38,879 bases of DNA from a virus. Of the stretch, positions 15,696 to 24,458 are shown in pieces; the first letter of the stretch is position 1, and every line of letters begins with the position of its first letter. The notes under the pieces were generated by a model. It did not search any database. It saw only the letters and a list, made by a program, of their open reading frames with translations, and was not told the origin of the DNA. The stretch is from IMG/VR virus record IMGVR_UViG_3300043398_000133, positions 1 to 38,879 of that record; one strand, written 5' to 3'. Both the position numbers and the translations under genes were made by a program.

Positions 15696-16754
15696 TTATG
15701 AGTTTTTGATGCCGTAGACACGCAGAACGCCGCTGACGTTGCCAGAGGCGGCGTAAAGTCGAACACCTTGGAACGTTCCTGCAACACCTGAACGGTCAGC
15801 CATGCCGCGAACGCGCCCGGTTGCCAGCGCCGCTGTCACCGTTTCACTGACCACAGACCACTCCAATGTTTTGTTATCAGGGGTGCGGAAAATTGTCATG
15901 CTCAGGTTGGCTTTCCAACGGTCAAGCGCGCCCGCACCCTCAGTGATGGGTATGAATGTTGTTGATGTGCTGTTTGTGAATGTCAGTGATGCCGCGCCAG
16001 TGGTGCCGACTTCTCGGAAGTATTGGTAATTGCTTCCTGCCCATATACCGCCCACTTGCATCCTTGAATAAATTGCCCCGTTTGCATCAGTTTTGGCATA
16101 CACCCACCCCATGACCACAATGCGGTCATAGGTAGCACCCCACGTATCCAGCCCGGTGATGTCAATGGTTGCCACGTCTGTGCCTGTGACAACCGCCAGC
16201 GGAGTGATGGCCGATGACAATGCAATGTCACCTGACCCCAGCAGCGATGCGCCGCCAATGGTTTTGATGTTGGAGCCGCTGACCAGCGTGGTCTGCTTTG
16301 TCGCCAGTTCAGTGCTGGTTTTTGTGCTGCTCCACACGCTTGTGAGTGCAGTTGCACCATCACTGATGGAGATTCCAGAACCCACAACAACGTCACCAGA
16401 ACCAACCAACGAAGCACCATTCACAGTCTTGATGCCTGTGATGTCCAGCTTGGCATCCAAAGCGGTCTGAGTGGCCGTTGAAATGGGCTTATTAAGGTCG
16501 CTGGTGTTGTCAGCATTGGACAGTCCGACTTGTGCCTTTGTGGTGCTGTGCGGGTTGTCCGTCCTGGCTGGGTGAGTTGCTGCGCCATTCAATTCTGTGT
16601 GCGTAGCAGTAACCGCCCCAGTTACGCCAGGGAATGTGGTCTTGATCGCTGACTTGATGTTGCGAATGTGATCATCGCCCTCAGAACGGGGGTCTGTGGC
16701 CGCTGGGAATGTTGCGTCCAGCGTGTTGATGGTGGTGACGATTTCGACGCTCAT
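15696..16754 (-). CDS. Tail fibre protein
   Basis: A 352-aa protein. The N-terminus (ATFPAATDPRSEGDDHIRNI then ATHTELNGA) is the common virion-attachment segment of phage fibres. The shaft carries two copies of a NGASLVGSGD/GGASLLGSGD repeat at ~115-170 and Ser/Thr-rich trimer-type sequence. The C-terminal ~140 residues (RIVVMGWVYAKTDANGAIYS) should be the receptor-binding head. Its start overlaps the adaptor stop by 4 nt. Confidence 0.8.
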   Translation of the reverse strand: MSVEIVTTINTLDATFPAATDPRSEGDDHIRNIKSAIKTTFPGVTGAVTATHTELNGAATHPARTDNPHSTTKAQVGLSNADNTSDLNKPISTATQTALDAKLDITGIKTVNGASLVGSGDVVVGSGISISDGATALTSVWSSTKTSTELATKQTTLVSGSNIKTIGGASLLGSGDIALSSAITPLAVVTGTDVATIDITGLDTWGATYDRIVVMGWVYAKTDANGAIYSRMQVGGIWAGSNYQYFREVGTTGAASLTFTNSTSTTFIPITEGAGALDRWKANLSMTIFRTPDNKTLEWSVVSETVTAALATGRVRGMADRSGVAGTFQGVRLYAASGNVSGVLRVYGIKNS

Positions 16755-17350
16755 ACGGCGTTCCTCACTTTGATTTGCAGGGAGCCAGATGCGGGAATGC
16801 CTTTGCGCTCTGCCATGCGGCGAACGGAATCAGTCGCCGCAGTGACCAGGGTTTGCAGCTTCACGCCTTCGGTGTCGTCCCGTATGTACTTGGCACCCTC
16901 AAGACAGGAGGCGTACAGGTACAAATCAGGGGCGTTGGCCAGCAGCCAATTCGATGTGTTGGTGTCGCTCAGTGCACCCATACCCGGCAGGTAGTGCAGC
17001 GTGTACGCCTGGCCGTCCGAAGTGCCGTAGATGCGGAGCTTTCCGGCCTCAAACGTGTAGTAGCCCGGGGCCTCTTGCACTTCCGTGCCAACGTTGGCCA
17101 GGGCGAGGTATTCCAGATTCCGGGTAACGCCGCCAGCAGTGACGGTGAGCTTTTGCAGCGTGCCGAAGTCAGCGGGTAGCACGGCATACCCGCCCACGGT
17201 CACGCCTGTGGTGATCACTTCCGTCTCAGGCGGGGAAATCTCGCGGAACAACGAACCTTCGGCCAGTTGGATGAAGGTGGGAATGACCGCAGCCAAGTCG
17301 GTGCGGTGCAAATAGGTGGCGACATTCGCCTGAAGTTCTGAATACGTCAT
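16751..17350 (-). CDS. Head-tail adaptor protein
   Basis: A 199-aa protein. Begins MTYSELQANVATYLHRTDLA, followed by FIQLAEGSLFREISPPETE and GYAVLPADFGTLQKLTV, the pattern of phage adaptor proteins that dock below the portal ring. The C-terminal helix GAKYIRDDTEGVKLQTLVTA also fits. It is coupled to the gene upstream (4-nt overlap) and to the fibre downstream. Confidence 0.8.
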   Translation of the reverse strand: MTYSELQANVATYLHRTDLAAVIPTFIQLAEGSLFREISPPETEVITTGVTVGGYAVLPADFGTLQKLTVTAGGVTRNLEYLALANVGTEVQEAPGYYTFEAGKLRIYGTSDGQAYTLHYLPGMGALSDTNTSNWLLANAPDLYLYASCLEGAKYIRDDTEGVKLQTLVTAATDSVRRMAERKGIPASGSLQIKVRNAV

Positions 17351-17673
17351 GGCTTCAGGAACTTGTCAAACGTCACAAAGCCGGTATTGGCTTTGAGGTA
17401 TTGCAGGACAGCAGCGCGGCGTTCGTCTTGGTTTTTGAAGCGGCTGAGAATATCGTTGTAGATGCCAATGGGGATGGTCCCCACCTTGCGCATTTCGCCC
17501 CAGCGATCACCAGCGGTGGCAATTCGTTCGGCTTTGGCGGCCTCCAGAATGGGCTGTGCGTCAAAGGTTTGCTTCTTGACAACCTCGTCACCCTGAAAAA
17601 TCAGTTCCGTGTGGATGCCGTGGCGGTTGTAGCCTTCATCCAGCTTGAACGACTCGCTAAGTCCCTTCGCCAT
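17347..17673 (-). CDS. Phage head-region protein, 108 aa
   Basis: Starts at the ATG at 17673 behind GGAGTTGGG; an in-frame start at 17739 would run into the terminator and is rejected. Contains NRHGIHTELIFQGDEVVKKQ and DRWGEMRKVGTIPIGIYND. From memory it resembles small proteins found between capsid and adaptor genes in podoviruses. Function unknown. A conserved upstream sequence (GTCTACCA) lies in its leader. Confidence 0.75.
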   Translation of the reverse strand: MAKGLSESFKLDEGYNRHGIHTELIFQGDEVVKKQTFDAQPILEAAKAERIATAGDRWGEMRKVGTIPIGIYNDILSRFKNQDERRAAVLQYLKANTGFVTFDKFLKP

Positions 17674-17725
17674 GTCCCAACTCCTTGCAGTTGGTAAGGC
17701 ATTTTTGTCATTGGTAGACGGACGC

Positions 17726-17755
17726 AAAAAAGCCCCCAAGGCGAACCGTGGGGGC
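17726..17755 (-). terminator. Intrinsic terminator after the capsid gene
   Basis: On the minus strand the stem GCCCCCA (17755-17749) pairs with TGGGGGC (17738-17732), followed by six T (17731-17726). It lies 20 nt after the major capsid stop, so it probably trims transcription after the most abundant product while allowing partial readthrough to the adaptor and tail genes. Confidence 0.9.
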
Positions 17756-17775
17756 TTCCGTTGGGCGACTGCTTA

Positions 17776-18741
17776 TCAGGCGGTCAAGTTGCTGATCTTG
17801 GCGCAAGCCTTGGGTGCACGCAGGGCCAGGCCGCAGTCCACGGTGATCAGGATTTTGTCGCTGTCGCCGGTCTTGGCCAGTTCTTCGGTCTTGAAGCCGT
17901 CGAGGAAAGCCATGTCGATGTAATCGGTATTCAGCAAGTGAACATCGGTGGCACCACTCATCAAGTAGTGGGGGACGATCTCCAGCGCACCGAAGTCGGA
18001 CACGTACACGTCAGCAGCGCCGATCACTGTGCCCTGGTTCTTGCCCTTCACATCAACGCGGTTCACAGCGATACCCGTGAACGCGCTGAACGTGGCCTTG
18101 TGGCTGGGGGACATGACCACCATGGACGCGACGCCGCCGGAGTTGGTGTAGACGTTCTGGCATGCGGTTTTCAGCAGCGCTTCGGTGAAGGTGCGGTTCG
18201 TGCCAGCAGTCACGGCGGTGGTGGGTGCACCAGTGGTCCACGATGCGGTTGCGCCAGCACCGTTGTGCAGGGCGTTGGCGTAGGACTGCACACCCAAACC
18301 GGCAGACTTGCCAGCCACGGAAGTGGTGGGCGCCACGGCGGCGTTGTTGGACAACACCATGGCTTCCATGTCGCGCTTCAGTTCAAGCATGGCCTGGGCC
18401 TTGATGTAGGCCAGTTCATTGCCACGACCAGCCTTTTTCACCAGGTTTGCACGGCGAGACACGCCCTTCACTTTCGTGAAGATTTGCATGTAGTTGCCGA
18501 CGCGCTCGGTGGGGGTCTGGGCTTGCAGGGTTGCGTCATCACCGTCGATGGCGGCGTTGTCAGCAGAGGCTGCGGCCAGGCTGTCGCGCTGCCATTCGTG
18601 GTAAGTGTTGGTCGCGGTGGTGCGGCCAATGCTGGACACCACGGGGGTCTCGGTGGGCGAGGTGTTGAAGATCTTGTCGATCAAGTCCTCGCGGTCACCC
18701 TTGAGGGAGGCTTTTTGGTACAGGTTTGATGGGACGGCCAT
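17776..18741 (-). CDS. Major capsid protein (SU10/DUF5309-type)
   Basis: A 321-aa protein. Begins MAVPSNLYQKASLKGDREDL, then FNTSPTETPVVSSIGRTTAT and NTYHEWQRDSLAAAS, the recognisable start of DUF5309/SU10-like HK97-fold capsid proteins. GVSRRANLVKKAGRGNELAY and YVSDFGALEIVPHYLM also fit. It builds the icosahedral shell on the scaffold encoded just upstream. An intrinsic terminator follows, in line with high expression. There is no fused protease; the scaffold is separate. Confidence 0.92.
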   Translation of the reverse strand: MAVPSNLYQKASLKGDREDLIDKIFNTSPTETPVVSSIGRTTATNTYHEWQRDSLAAASADNAAIDGDDATLQAQTPTERVGNYMQIFTKVKGVSRRANLVKKAGRGNELAYIKAQAMLELKRDMEAMVLSNNAAVAPTTSVAGKSAGLGVQSYANALHNGAGATASWTTGAPTTAVTAGTNRTFTEALLKTACQNVYTNSGGVASMVVMSPSHKATFSAFTGIAVNRVDVKGKNQGTVIGAADVYVSDFGALEIVPHYLMSGATDVHLLNTDYIDMAFLDGFKTEELAKTGDSDKILITVDCGLALRAPKACAKISNLTA

Positions 18742-18761
18742 GATGGTTCCTTTGAATCAAA

Positions 18762-19739
18762 TTAACGGAGATATGCAGCGAGGTCGTTCAGCTTGGCGCG
18801 GCCACTTTGGAATTTGGAGTCCATGGCTTTGCGCTGACGAACTTCAGCCGCAGGGGCTTGTTTTGCAGGCATGCGGGGCGCTTCGGTCACCTTGCGGGTA
18901 ACTTCGGGCTTTTGTGCCTTCAGTTGCTGGTAAGCGGTTGCATCACGCATCAGCTTGACCAGTCGGTGGTCATAGACGTTTGCCAGTTCTTCGGGGGTAA
19001 ACCCGTAGGTCTTGCTGGCGCCTTCGTAAATTTTCGCCAGCTTGGGCTTGTCGATTTTTTCCTTCTCCAGCTCTTGCCAGGTGCGCTGGAACTGCTGCTG
19101 CAACGTTTGTTGTTGACGCTGCTGGGCTTCCATCGCAGCGCGTTGACGCTCGGCGTTCAACTGCTGGTCAAGACCTTGGAGAAAACCGCCAATCTGCTTC
19201 TGGCGCTGAACCTCTGCCACCCATGCAGCCGGGTCGCGCTGGGCGAGTTCTGCAAGTTCGGCTTCGGTCTTGAGGCCCGCCATTTGTGCAACTGCTGCGC
19301 GTGCGGCCTCAGCCTGCTGCATGTACTGGGTGCGAACCTCGTCGTGTTTGGACTTGAGAAATTCAACCGCCTGGCTTTCGCGCTGGGCCAGCTCTTGTGT
19401 CTTGCGGGTGTAATCAGCTTGGCGCTGATAGCCCTTCACAAGCTCTGTTTCGTCGATTTCAACCGTCGTTTCGGTTCCGTCCTCTGCCTTGATAGGAACG
19501 GCAATCTTTCGCTCACTTGGAGGCTTGGCGTTTTCCTCGTCGTCTGATTCGTCATCAGATTCGGATTCGTCCTCTGCGGCGTTTGCTTCCTCTTCCGTGT
19601 CGCCTTCTTCGGCGGTGGAATCGTCAGCGGTCAATTCGGCTTCATCTTCCTCTTGCTCGGGTGCCTCGCCGGGCGTGTCCGAAAGGAACTCAGCCAGTCC
19701 ATTCAAACCGGAGTCGAGTGCTTGCGCGTGTTCGCTCAT
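18762..19739 (-). CDS. Scaffolding protein
   Basis: A 325-aa protein. Residues ~25-75 are extremely acidic (repeated EEDE and DESDDE). Residues 80-110 (IDETELVKGYQRQADYTRKT) form a motif often seen in podovirus scaffolds. The rest is a long Gln/Ala-rich coiled coil, with a basic C-terminus (FQSGRAKLNDLAAYLR) suited to capsid binding. It lies directly before the capsid gene, as expected. Confidence 0.88.
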   Translation of the reverse strand: MSEHAQALDSGLNGLAEFLSDTPGEAPEQEEDEAELTADDSTAEEGDTEEEANAAEDESESDDESDDEENAKPPSERKIAVPIKAEDGTETTVEIDETELVKGYQRQADYTRKTQELAQRESQAVEFLKSKHDEVRTQYMQQAEAARAAVAQMAGLKTEAELAELAQRDPAAWVAEVQRQKQIGGFLQGLDQQLNAERQRAAMEAQQRQQQTLQQQFQRTWQELEKEKIDKPKLAKIYEGASKTYGFTPEELANVYDHRLVKLMRDATAYQQLKAQKPEVTRKVTEAPRMPAKQAPAAEVRQRKAMDSKFQSGRAKLNDLAAYLR

Positions 19740-19821
19740 GTGTGGTTTCCAATCAAAACCACCCCCTCAAAACACCAAGGGCGGCTGCGGCGTATCGCTA
19801 CGGACGCTGAAGGCTGGGTGT

Positions 19822-20121
19822 TCAGCCGAGAACCTTGCGGACAAACTGCCGGGCTTTTGGCTCGTTTCGCAGCTTGTCTAATTCAATCTGACGCTGTGCA
19901 AACTTGCCGGATTCGATCATTCCGATCAACAGGCTTTCAAACTTGTCTGTCAGTTTGGCGAGTTGAAGCAGGAGGGTTTGGCCCTCTTGGTCACGAATCG
20001 GGCAGGCTTTCCACTGCTCCAGCACGCTTGTTTTCAGGGACTGCATGGCCAGCTTGAATGCCTCGTTGTCGAGCACTTGCGCCGCCTCTTGGCCTCTCAA
20101 AACTTGCTGCTGTTCAGTCAT
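19822..20121 (-). CDS. Phage protein of unknown function, 99 aa, upstream of scaffold
   Basis: MTEQQQVLRGQEAAQVLDN followed by FKLAMQSLKTSVLEQWKACP and KLTDKFESLLIGMIESGKFA, a helical protein like the small proteins found before scaffold genes in podoviruses. The start is probably the ATG at 20121, overlapping the previous stop; an in-frame ATG at 20130 is possible. Neither has a clear ribosome site, so coupling to the upstream gene is likely. An 82-nt gap follows before the scaffold start. Confidence 0.72.
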   Translation of the reverse strand: MTEQQQVLRGQEAAQVLDNEAFKLAMQSLKTSVLEQWKACPIRDQEGQTLLLQLAKLTDKFESLLIGMIESGKFAQRQIELDKLRNEPKARQFVRKVLG

Positions 20122-20485
20122 TCGGTGCATTGTCAAATTTGGTAGACGGTCGATCCAGCTTGCGCCGTCCGGCATCTGCAATCACAGCCCCCGCGCAGAA
20201 CGCCTCGCACTCGTCCCGCGTGGGCGGTACAAGGTCAGGCCAGCGGGTGGCGTAGTCGGCAGAGACCACTTGGTGCAGCGCTTCGGGCAGTGCGAGCAGT
20301 TGCAAGGCTTGGTCCTTGAATGCTGGGGTGCATGGCGTGCTGGTGGTGTACTCGGCGGCATCGTCCAGCTTGGGGCCGTAGCTCAGATGCCCGCCCACAT
20401 CAGGGTCAAGCGCACGGGCGATGGCGCACGCGGTGTCGTACAGCGCGGCGGGCACAGTGATGGTCAGGCGCTCGATGTAGCTCAT
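20114..20485 (-). CDS. Phage protein of unknown function, 123 aa
   Basis: Starts MSYIERLTITVPAALYDTAC; GGHLSYGP and YTTSTPCTPAFKDQALQLLA are distinctive, and DYATRWPDLVPPTRDECEAF precedes the C-terminus. From memory, similar proteins occur next to tail or fibre genes. The start at 20485 follows AAGGGAAAG, and the longer frame to 20593 is the shadow of the fibre gene. No domain is recognised. Confidence 0.7.
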   Translation of the reverse strand: MSYIERLTITVPAALYDTACAIARALDPDVGGHLSYGPKLDDAAEYTTSTPCTPAFKDQALQLLALPEALHQVVSADYATRWPDLVPPTRDECEAFCAGAVIADAGRRKLDRPSTKFDNAPND

Positions 20486-20556
20486 TTCTTTCCCTTGAGG
20501 TAGGCGGCAGACACACCGCCGATGAAGCCGATCAGCAGGGCAATGGCGATGGTCAC
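20482..20556 (-). CDS. 24-aa membrane peptide, translationally coupled
   Basis: GTG start (20556) overlaps the stop of the lectin-like gene as GTGA, and its own stop overlaps the next ATG as ATGA, filling this gap exactly. The peptide (MTIAIALLIGFIGGVSAAYL then KGKK) is one transmembrane helix with a basic tail. GCAGGGG lies about 8-10 nt upstream. It may be real, a coupling leader, or chance. Confidence 0.5.
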   Translation of the reverse strand: MTIAIALLIGFIGGVSAAYLKGKK

Positions 20557-21860
20557 AGTGTTTGCCCCTGCAAGCTGCCAATCCACTTTTCAATCAACAA
20601 CGCATCAGCGTCGGAAACGACACCCTTGCATATCACCGCCACAGTAATTTTCTCGTTGCCGGGTAACAGCGGGTCGTTGGCTGTGCCGCTGAGGCTGATG
20701 CCAATAGATGTACTTGCAATGGTCGTGTTGGTAACGGATGTCGCGCCTGATTGAGCCACCGCACCATTCACACGCAGACTGACAGAAGTACCGGCCTTGC
20801 GTGCAGATATAACCAACGGGGTTCCAGCCGTAACAGCCGACCCGGTAAGCGTTGTAGATACACCACCCTCCCAGTAAGCAAGAGGGGTGCCAGATGACAT
20901 GAACAACCCGTTTGCACAGCTTGTTGGTGTGCCACTCGGGCCACGCGATGCAACCACTGCCTGCACCCCTGTTATCGTTGTTGGTACTACCCCAGCGCAT
21001 ACAAAGCCATCATCGTTTGCAGCGGTGAATACTGGTTGTGACAGTTGCAGGAAGTCGTTTGAGCCGTCAAAGCTGATGACTTTTTTACCCTGAGCGTTGA
21101 TGACCACCATCGGCTTGCTTGCTGTGGTGGCCTGGGTGGCGTGGTTGCTGCCAATGCGGTCATTCACACGACCAATCACATCACCCACCGCAGTCACTGG
21201 CGTGGTGCCTGTGCTGTCGATGAATGTGCCGCGAGTAACCAGGACTGATTGAGTGGTGTAGGCGGTGGCTACGCTGCCCAATTCCAGCTTGTAGCCGGTG
21301 ACTTTGAAAGTGCTGTTGTTGTTGCTGGCGTATTTGACGATGCCGAAGTTGCTTATCGCGCCAGAAGAAACCCACGTACCGCTTACGCGATAGTTGCCGT
21401 CCGGTTGAAGTTGTACCGTGAGAAGCGTTGGGTTAATGACCGAACCACCAAAGACCAAGGCAAAGGTATTTGCACTGGTTGAGCCGTCATTGACTACCGC
21501 AAAAGTCGGTGCAGCCCCATCATCCATTCGGACAATCACGGACAAGGTATACGTCAGGCCGTTCGTGTGAGTGAAATTCTTGTAAGCGTAGCTCCCGGTT
21601 ACCCCATCGTGGCCAAACGCAATCGCGTTGTCATACCCGGTCATGCTTGCCAGCGTGAGCAACCCACCGCGAGTTGTCGCATCAGCCAATCCACCAGCAA
21701 ACTCCGGCGCACTCAGCAAGTTCGGCGCACCGTCGCCCAGCACGTTGTCTGGCAGGCCGATGACTGTGGCACCTAGGCGGCGGAGGGTGCTGATGGCGCG
21801 CTGGGCAAGAGTGAGTGCGCCGCCGTACTCAAGCCCAAGCCCAAGACTGAGGCTGTTCAT
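20553..21860 (-). CDS. Fibre/appendage protein with lectin-like C-terminal domain
   Basis: A 435-aa protein. The N-terminus (MNSLSLGLGLEYGGALTLAQ) is an attachment-type segment. Residues ~60-225 form a beta-rich carbohydrate-binding-like domain (YKNFTHTNGLTYTLSVIVRM, then YRVSGTWVSSGAISNFGIVK). Residues ~250-430 look like a concanavalin/LamG-type sandwich (VISFDGSNDFLQLSQPVF, then SLRVNGAVAQSG) ending ADALLIEKWIGSLQGQTL, a frequent phage fibre terminus. It probably binds host surface glycans. Confidence 0.72.
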   Translation of the reverse strand: MNSLSLGLGLEYGGALTLAQRAISTLRRLGATVIGLPDNVLGDGAPNLLSAPEFAGGLADATTRGGLLTLASMTGYDNAIAFGHDGVTGSYAYKNFTHTNGLTYTLSVIVRMDDGAAPTFAVVNDGSTSANTFALVFGGSVINPTLLTVQLQPDGNYRVSGTWVSSGAISNFGIVKYASNNNSTFKVTGYKLELGSVATAYTTQSVLVTRGTFIDSTGTTPVTAVGDVIGRVNDRIGSNHATQATTASKPMVVINAQGKKVISFDGSNDFLQLSQPVFTAANDDGFVCAGVVPTTITGVQAVVASRGPSGTPTSCANGLFMSSGTPLAYWEGGVSTTLTGSAVTAGTPLVISARKAGTSVSLRVNGAVAQSGATSVTNTTIASTSIGISLSGTANDPLLPGNEKITVAVICKGVVSDADALLIEKWIGSLQGQTL

Positions 21861-22102
21861 GCGTACATTGCGACCAGATCAGTCGCAGTGGTGCCGGTTG
21901 CCAAAATCCGTTTGGCCTCCACGTTAAGCGGATAGCCACCTGGCACGTTTTTCAGGATGACAGAGCCACCCATTGGCTGGGTGCGAACTGCAATGTCCCC
22001 ACCCGTCCCTACCCAGACAGCGGTGCATACGCCATCGGGCAAATCCGTCGAATCGCTTGGTGTGATGGCTGCGAGGTTGTAAGCGCCTTTGCTCATGGTC
22101 AT
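21857..22102 (-). CDS. Spike base protein (RCAP_Rcc01079-like)
   Basis: An 81-aa protein with GAYNLAAITPSDSTDLPDGV, then VKVP-like NVPGGYPLNVEAKRILATG and TTATDLVAMYA. This matches my memory of the small spike-base family described in gene transfer agents and found in many phages. An AGGA site suggests that translation may start at the second ATG (22096); the first overlaps the portal stop. It probably connects fibres or spikes to the head. Confidence 0.8.
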   Translation of the reverse strand: MTMSKGAYNLAAITPSDSTDLPDGVCTAVWVGTGGDIAVRTQPMGGSVILKNVPGGYPLNVEAKRILATGTTATDLVAMYA

Positions 22103-24324
22103 TCCTGTGTAAAGCTGGTTGAGAGGTCTGCGGCTGCGTTTTGCTGTGCAGCCATGTCGGCTTGGGTGATGGCGGTGTTTGCGCTGATCTGGGCCTTTTG
22201 GAGATCGGCGGCAATATTCATTTCTTCCAACTGGCGGGTAAACATCAGTTGGGTTTCATGCTTCCAGCGCTCAAACTCCATGCGCTGTTGCTCGGCCTGG
22301 GCCTGCATGTGCGCCTTTATGGTTTCACGCTCTGAATCTCGGGCGTCGTTGGCCGCTTGCAACTCAAGCTGTGCCCGTGTTGCCTGCAACTGGGCGTCGG
22401 CCTTCAGTTGTTCTTTCTCGCGGTCAATCTGGGCCTGCGCTTGGAACTTCTGAATGTCGGCCTGCAACTGCGCCTGCGTTTTTTGCGCATCGGCTTGCAG
22501 CTTCAATTGCTCCAACTGCAAAGGCAAAGGCGGCTGCGGAGGCTGTGGGGGCTGCTTGGAAGGGTCTTGCACGAACGATTGAACGTCCTTGAAGCCAGCG
22601 TTCTCGATCACCTTCACGGCGGTCTGGTACAGGTGCTTTGGCGTGGCGATGCCGAAGCCCATGGCGGCCTGTTGCATCTGCCAAATGCTCATCAGGCTCT
22701 GCGTCTGGGCCATGCGATCACCAGTGCCCAAGCCAACATGAATGGTCATGTCGTAGCTGTCGCGCCATTCGTTGGGGTCGTATTCCACGAACTCGTCACG
22801 CAACCGGAAAGCGAGCTTTTCCATGTCGCCATCGGTCAGCAGCTTCAGAATGCCCTTGAAAATGGGCTTCAGCAGAATCTCAGCGGCAATGCGGGCGATC
22901 AACTCAATGCGCTGCTGTGCGGCGCTCTGGTCAATCTGGCGGCCTGTGGCGGTGTTGTTCAGGCTGTCAGGGTTGAGGCCCATCGAGGTGCGAGACACGC
23001 CCGTGCGGTTCTCGCGCATGCCCTGGACGTACTCCAGCATGGGCATTGAAGCCCCGGCAGCAAACGGGGTGACTTGCTCTGTTACGGCGTTGGGGTCGCG
23101 TTGACGAATGATGCCGCCTGCCCGCGAGTCCAACAGGTCATCAATGTTGGCCAGGGGCGACCAGTTGGCGTCCGTCAGCACCTTGGTGCGCGGGTTGTTG
23201 GTCAGGTACAGGTTATTCAGCGTCTGGCGCAGCAGCTCGGTGTGCAGCTTCTGCAGGTCAGACACCGCATCAGCCATGCTCATGCCGTCCCAACGGTGCG
23301 TGTTCAGAATGGGGCTGAATGTGGCAATTGGGACGTGGGAGACAACCTCTTTGCGCAGTATCTTTTCGCGCAGTCGGTAAATCTCCAGCCGCTCGGCCAC
23401 ACCGTCACCGTCTGCATCCACTTCCACGTACTCAATGCGCAGCCAACCCTCGGCCATGCTGTCATCTTGCCCATGGTCATCACCCCAGGCAGTGCCAACG
23501 GTGGTCATGGCGTCCTGCTGGTTGATCTTGCTCAGACGGAAATCAGCGTCAGCAGAGTAGTCGGCCTGGTCTGAAGCGCGCAGATCGTCGGCGGTGACGT
23601 TCTTGAAGCCCATCAGATTTAAGTCTGTCAGGGTGACAGGCATCAACCGGGCGACATAGGGGCATTCGTCCAGCAATGGCGAAGTCCAGTCGCGATCAAC
23701 CAGCAAATCTTCTGGCGAGAATGCCTCGACCTTGATAGTCTGCTTTTTCTCCGTGCGCTTGATGCGGCCCGAGAACACCTCAACAGGCATTCCGAACTGA
23801 TCTGGGACAACTTGGGGTTCTGAAATCTCACCAATCTCTGCCCCATCCTCCTGGAGCATCATCGCCAGCATCTCGGACGTTGCGCCCTTGAATGGAACGC
23901 TGTAAACGCATTCCTTCGTCTCTTTGCGCCAGTTGACCGCGCAGTTGCGCACGGTAAGCGCGTCCTTCAGTGCCGTGTACAACACCAGGAAACCGTTGTT
24001 CTGGCGGTAGAACACGTAGTTGCAAGCATCGGTGGCTTGCTCTGCGGGCTTCACATCGGCCTCGCGTGATGGCTCAAATGAAACGGCTTTGTCGGTGCTG
24101 GTGAACACCTTGAGCAGCGCGGGCAGAATCCACTCCACTGTGTCCTGCACGTCACTGGCGACCACCTGGGATTCGCCATCGGTCTCGTTGCCGTAGGGCA
24201 TGCGGTGGTATTCCCGCATCAGCACTTCACGCTGTTGGCCCAGGTCGCCGTGCACGTAATCTGCCGCAGCCTCTTCTTTGCGCCGCAGCAGGTCTAGCAG
24301 GTCATCGTCCGTCATCTTCGCCAT
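22099..24324 (-). CDS. Portal protein (P22-type)
   Basis: A 741-aa protein, close to the P22 portal (725 aa). LREKILRKEVVSHVPIATFS, SMADAVSDLQKLHTELLRQ and NRTGVSRTSMGLNPDSLNN are typical of the family. The C-terminal ~150 residues are a Gln/Ala-rich coiled coil with a PPQPPQPP hinge at ~580, matching the long barrel of P22-type portals. It forms the dodecameric DNA gate. A 134-nt gap with two weak hairpins separates it from the terminase gene. Confidence 0.93.
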   Translation of the reverse strand: MAKMTDDDLLDLLRRKEEAAADYVHGDLGQQREVLMREYHRMPYGNETDGESQVVASDVQDTVEWILPALLKVFTSTDKAVSFEPSREADVKPAEQATDACNYVFYRQNNGFLVLYTALKDALTVRNCAVNWRKETKECVYSVPFKGATSEMLAMMLQEDGAEIGEISEPQVVPDQFGMPVEVFSGRIKRTEKKQTIKVEAFSPEDLLVDRDWTSPLLDECPYVARLMPVTLTDLNLMGFKNVTADDLRASDQADYSADADFRLSKINQQDAMTTVGTAWGDDHGQDDSMAEGWLRIEYVEVDADGDGVAERLEIYRLREKILRKEVVSHVPIATFSPILNTHRWDGMSMADAVSDLQKLHTELLRQTLNNLYLTNNPRTKVLTDANWSPLANIDDLLDSRAGGIIRQRDPNAVTEQVTPFAAGASMPMLEYVQGMRENRTGVSRTSMGLNPDSLNNTATGRQIDQSAAQQRIELIARIAAEILLKPIFKGILKLLTDGDMEKLAFRLRDEFVEYDPNEWRDSYDMTIHVGLGTGDRMAQTQSLMSIWQMQQAAMGFGIATPKHLYQTAVKVIENAGFKDVQSFVQDPSKQPPQPPQPPLPLQLEQLKLQADAQKTQAQLQADIQKFQAQAQIDREKEQLKADAQLQATRAQLELQAANDARDSERETIKAHMQAQAEQQRMEFERWKHETQLMFTRQLEEMNIAADLQKAQISANTAITQADMAAQQNAAADLSTSFTQE

Positions 24325-24458
24325 CTTGTGCCCTCAGTTGGTGGGCATTGTTCAAGCTGGTAGACGATGAATAAGGCACCGTCTTTCCGGTGTGTCACCT
24401 CGGCATTACTGCCGCCCTTATTAGGGGCTGATCGAGCGAGGTTCCCCGTTGGCTCTTG
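24325..24458 (-). other. Terminase-portal intergenic region with hairpins and conserved leader motif
   Basis: On the minus strand this gap holds a CGGCA-TTAC-TGCCG hairpin, then CACCG-GAAAGA-CGGTG followed by CCTTATT (a weak terminator-like element). Then comes CGTCTACCA, TTGAACAATGCC and ACCAACTG just before the portal start. The last part closely matches the leader upstream of the gene at 17673. It is likely a promoter or RNA-processing region; no gene fits. Confidence 0.5.

Noticed and set aside
17761-18729. 322-aa plus-strand frame opposite the capsid gene
   Set aside because: A shadow of the strongly biased capsid gene, His/Gly/Val-rich with no recognisable domain and no ribosome site.
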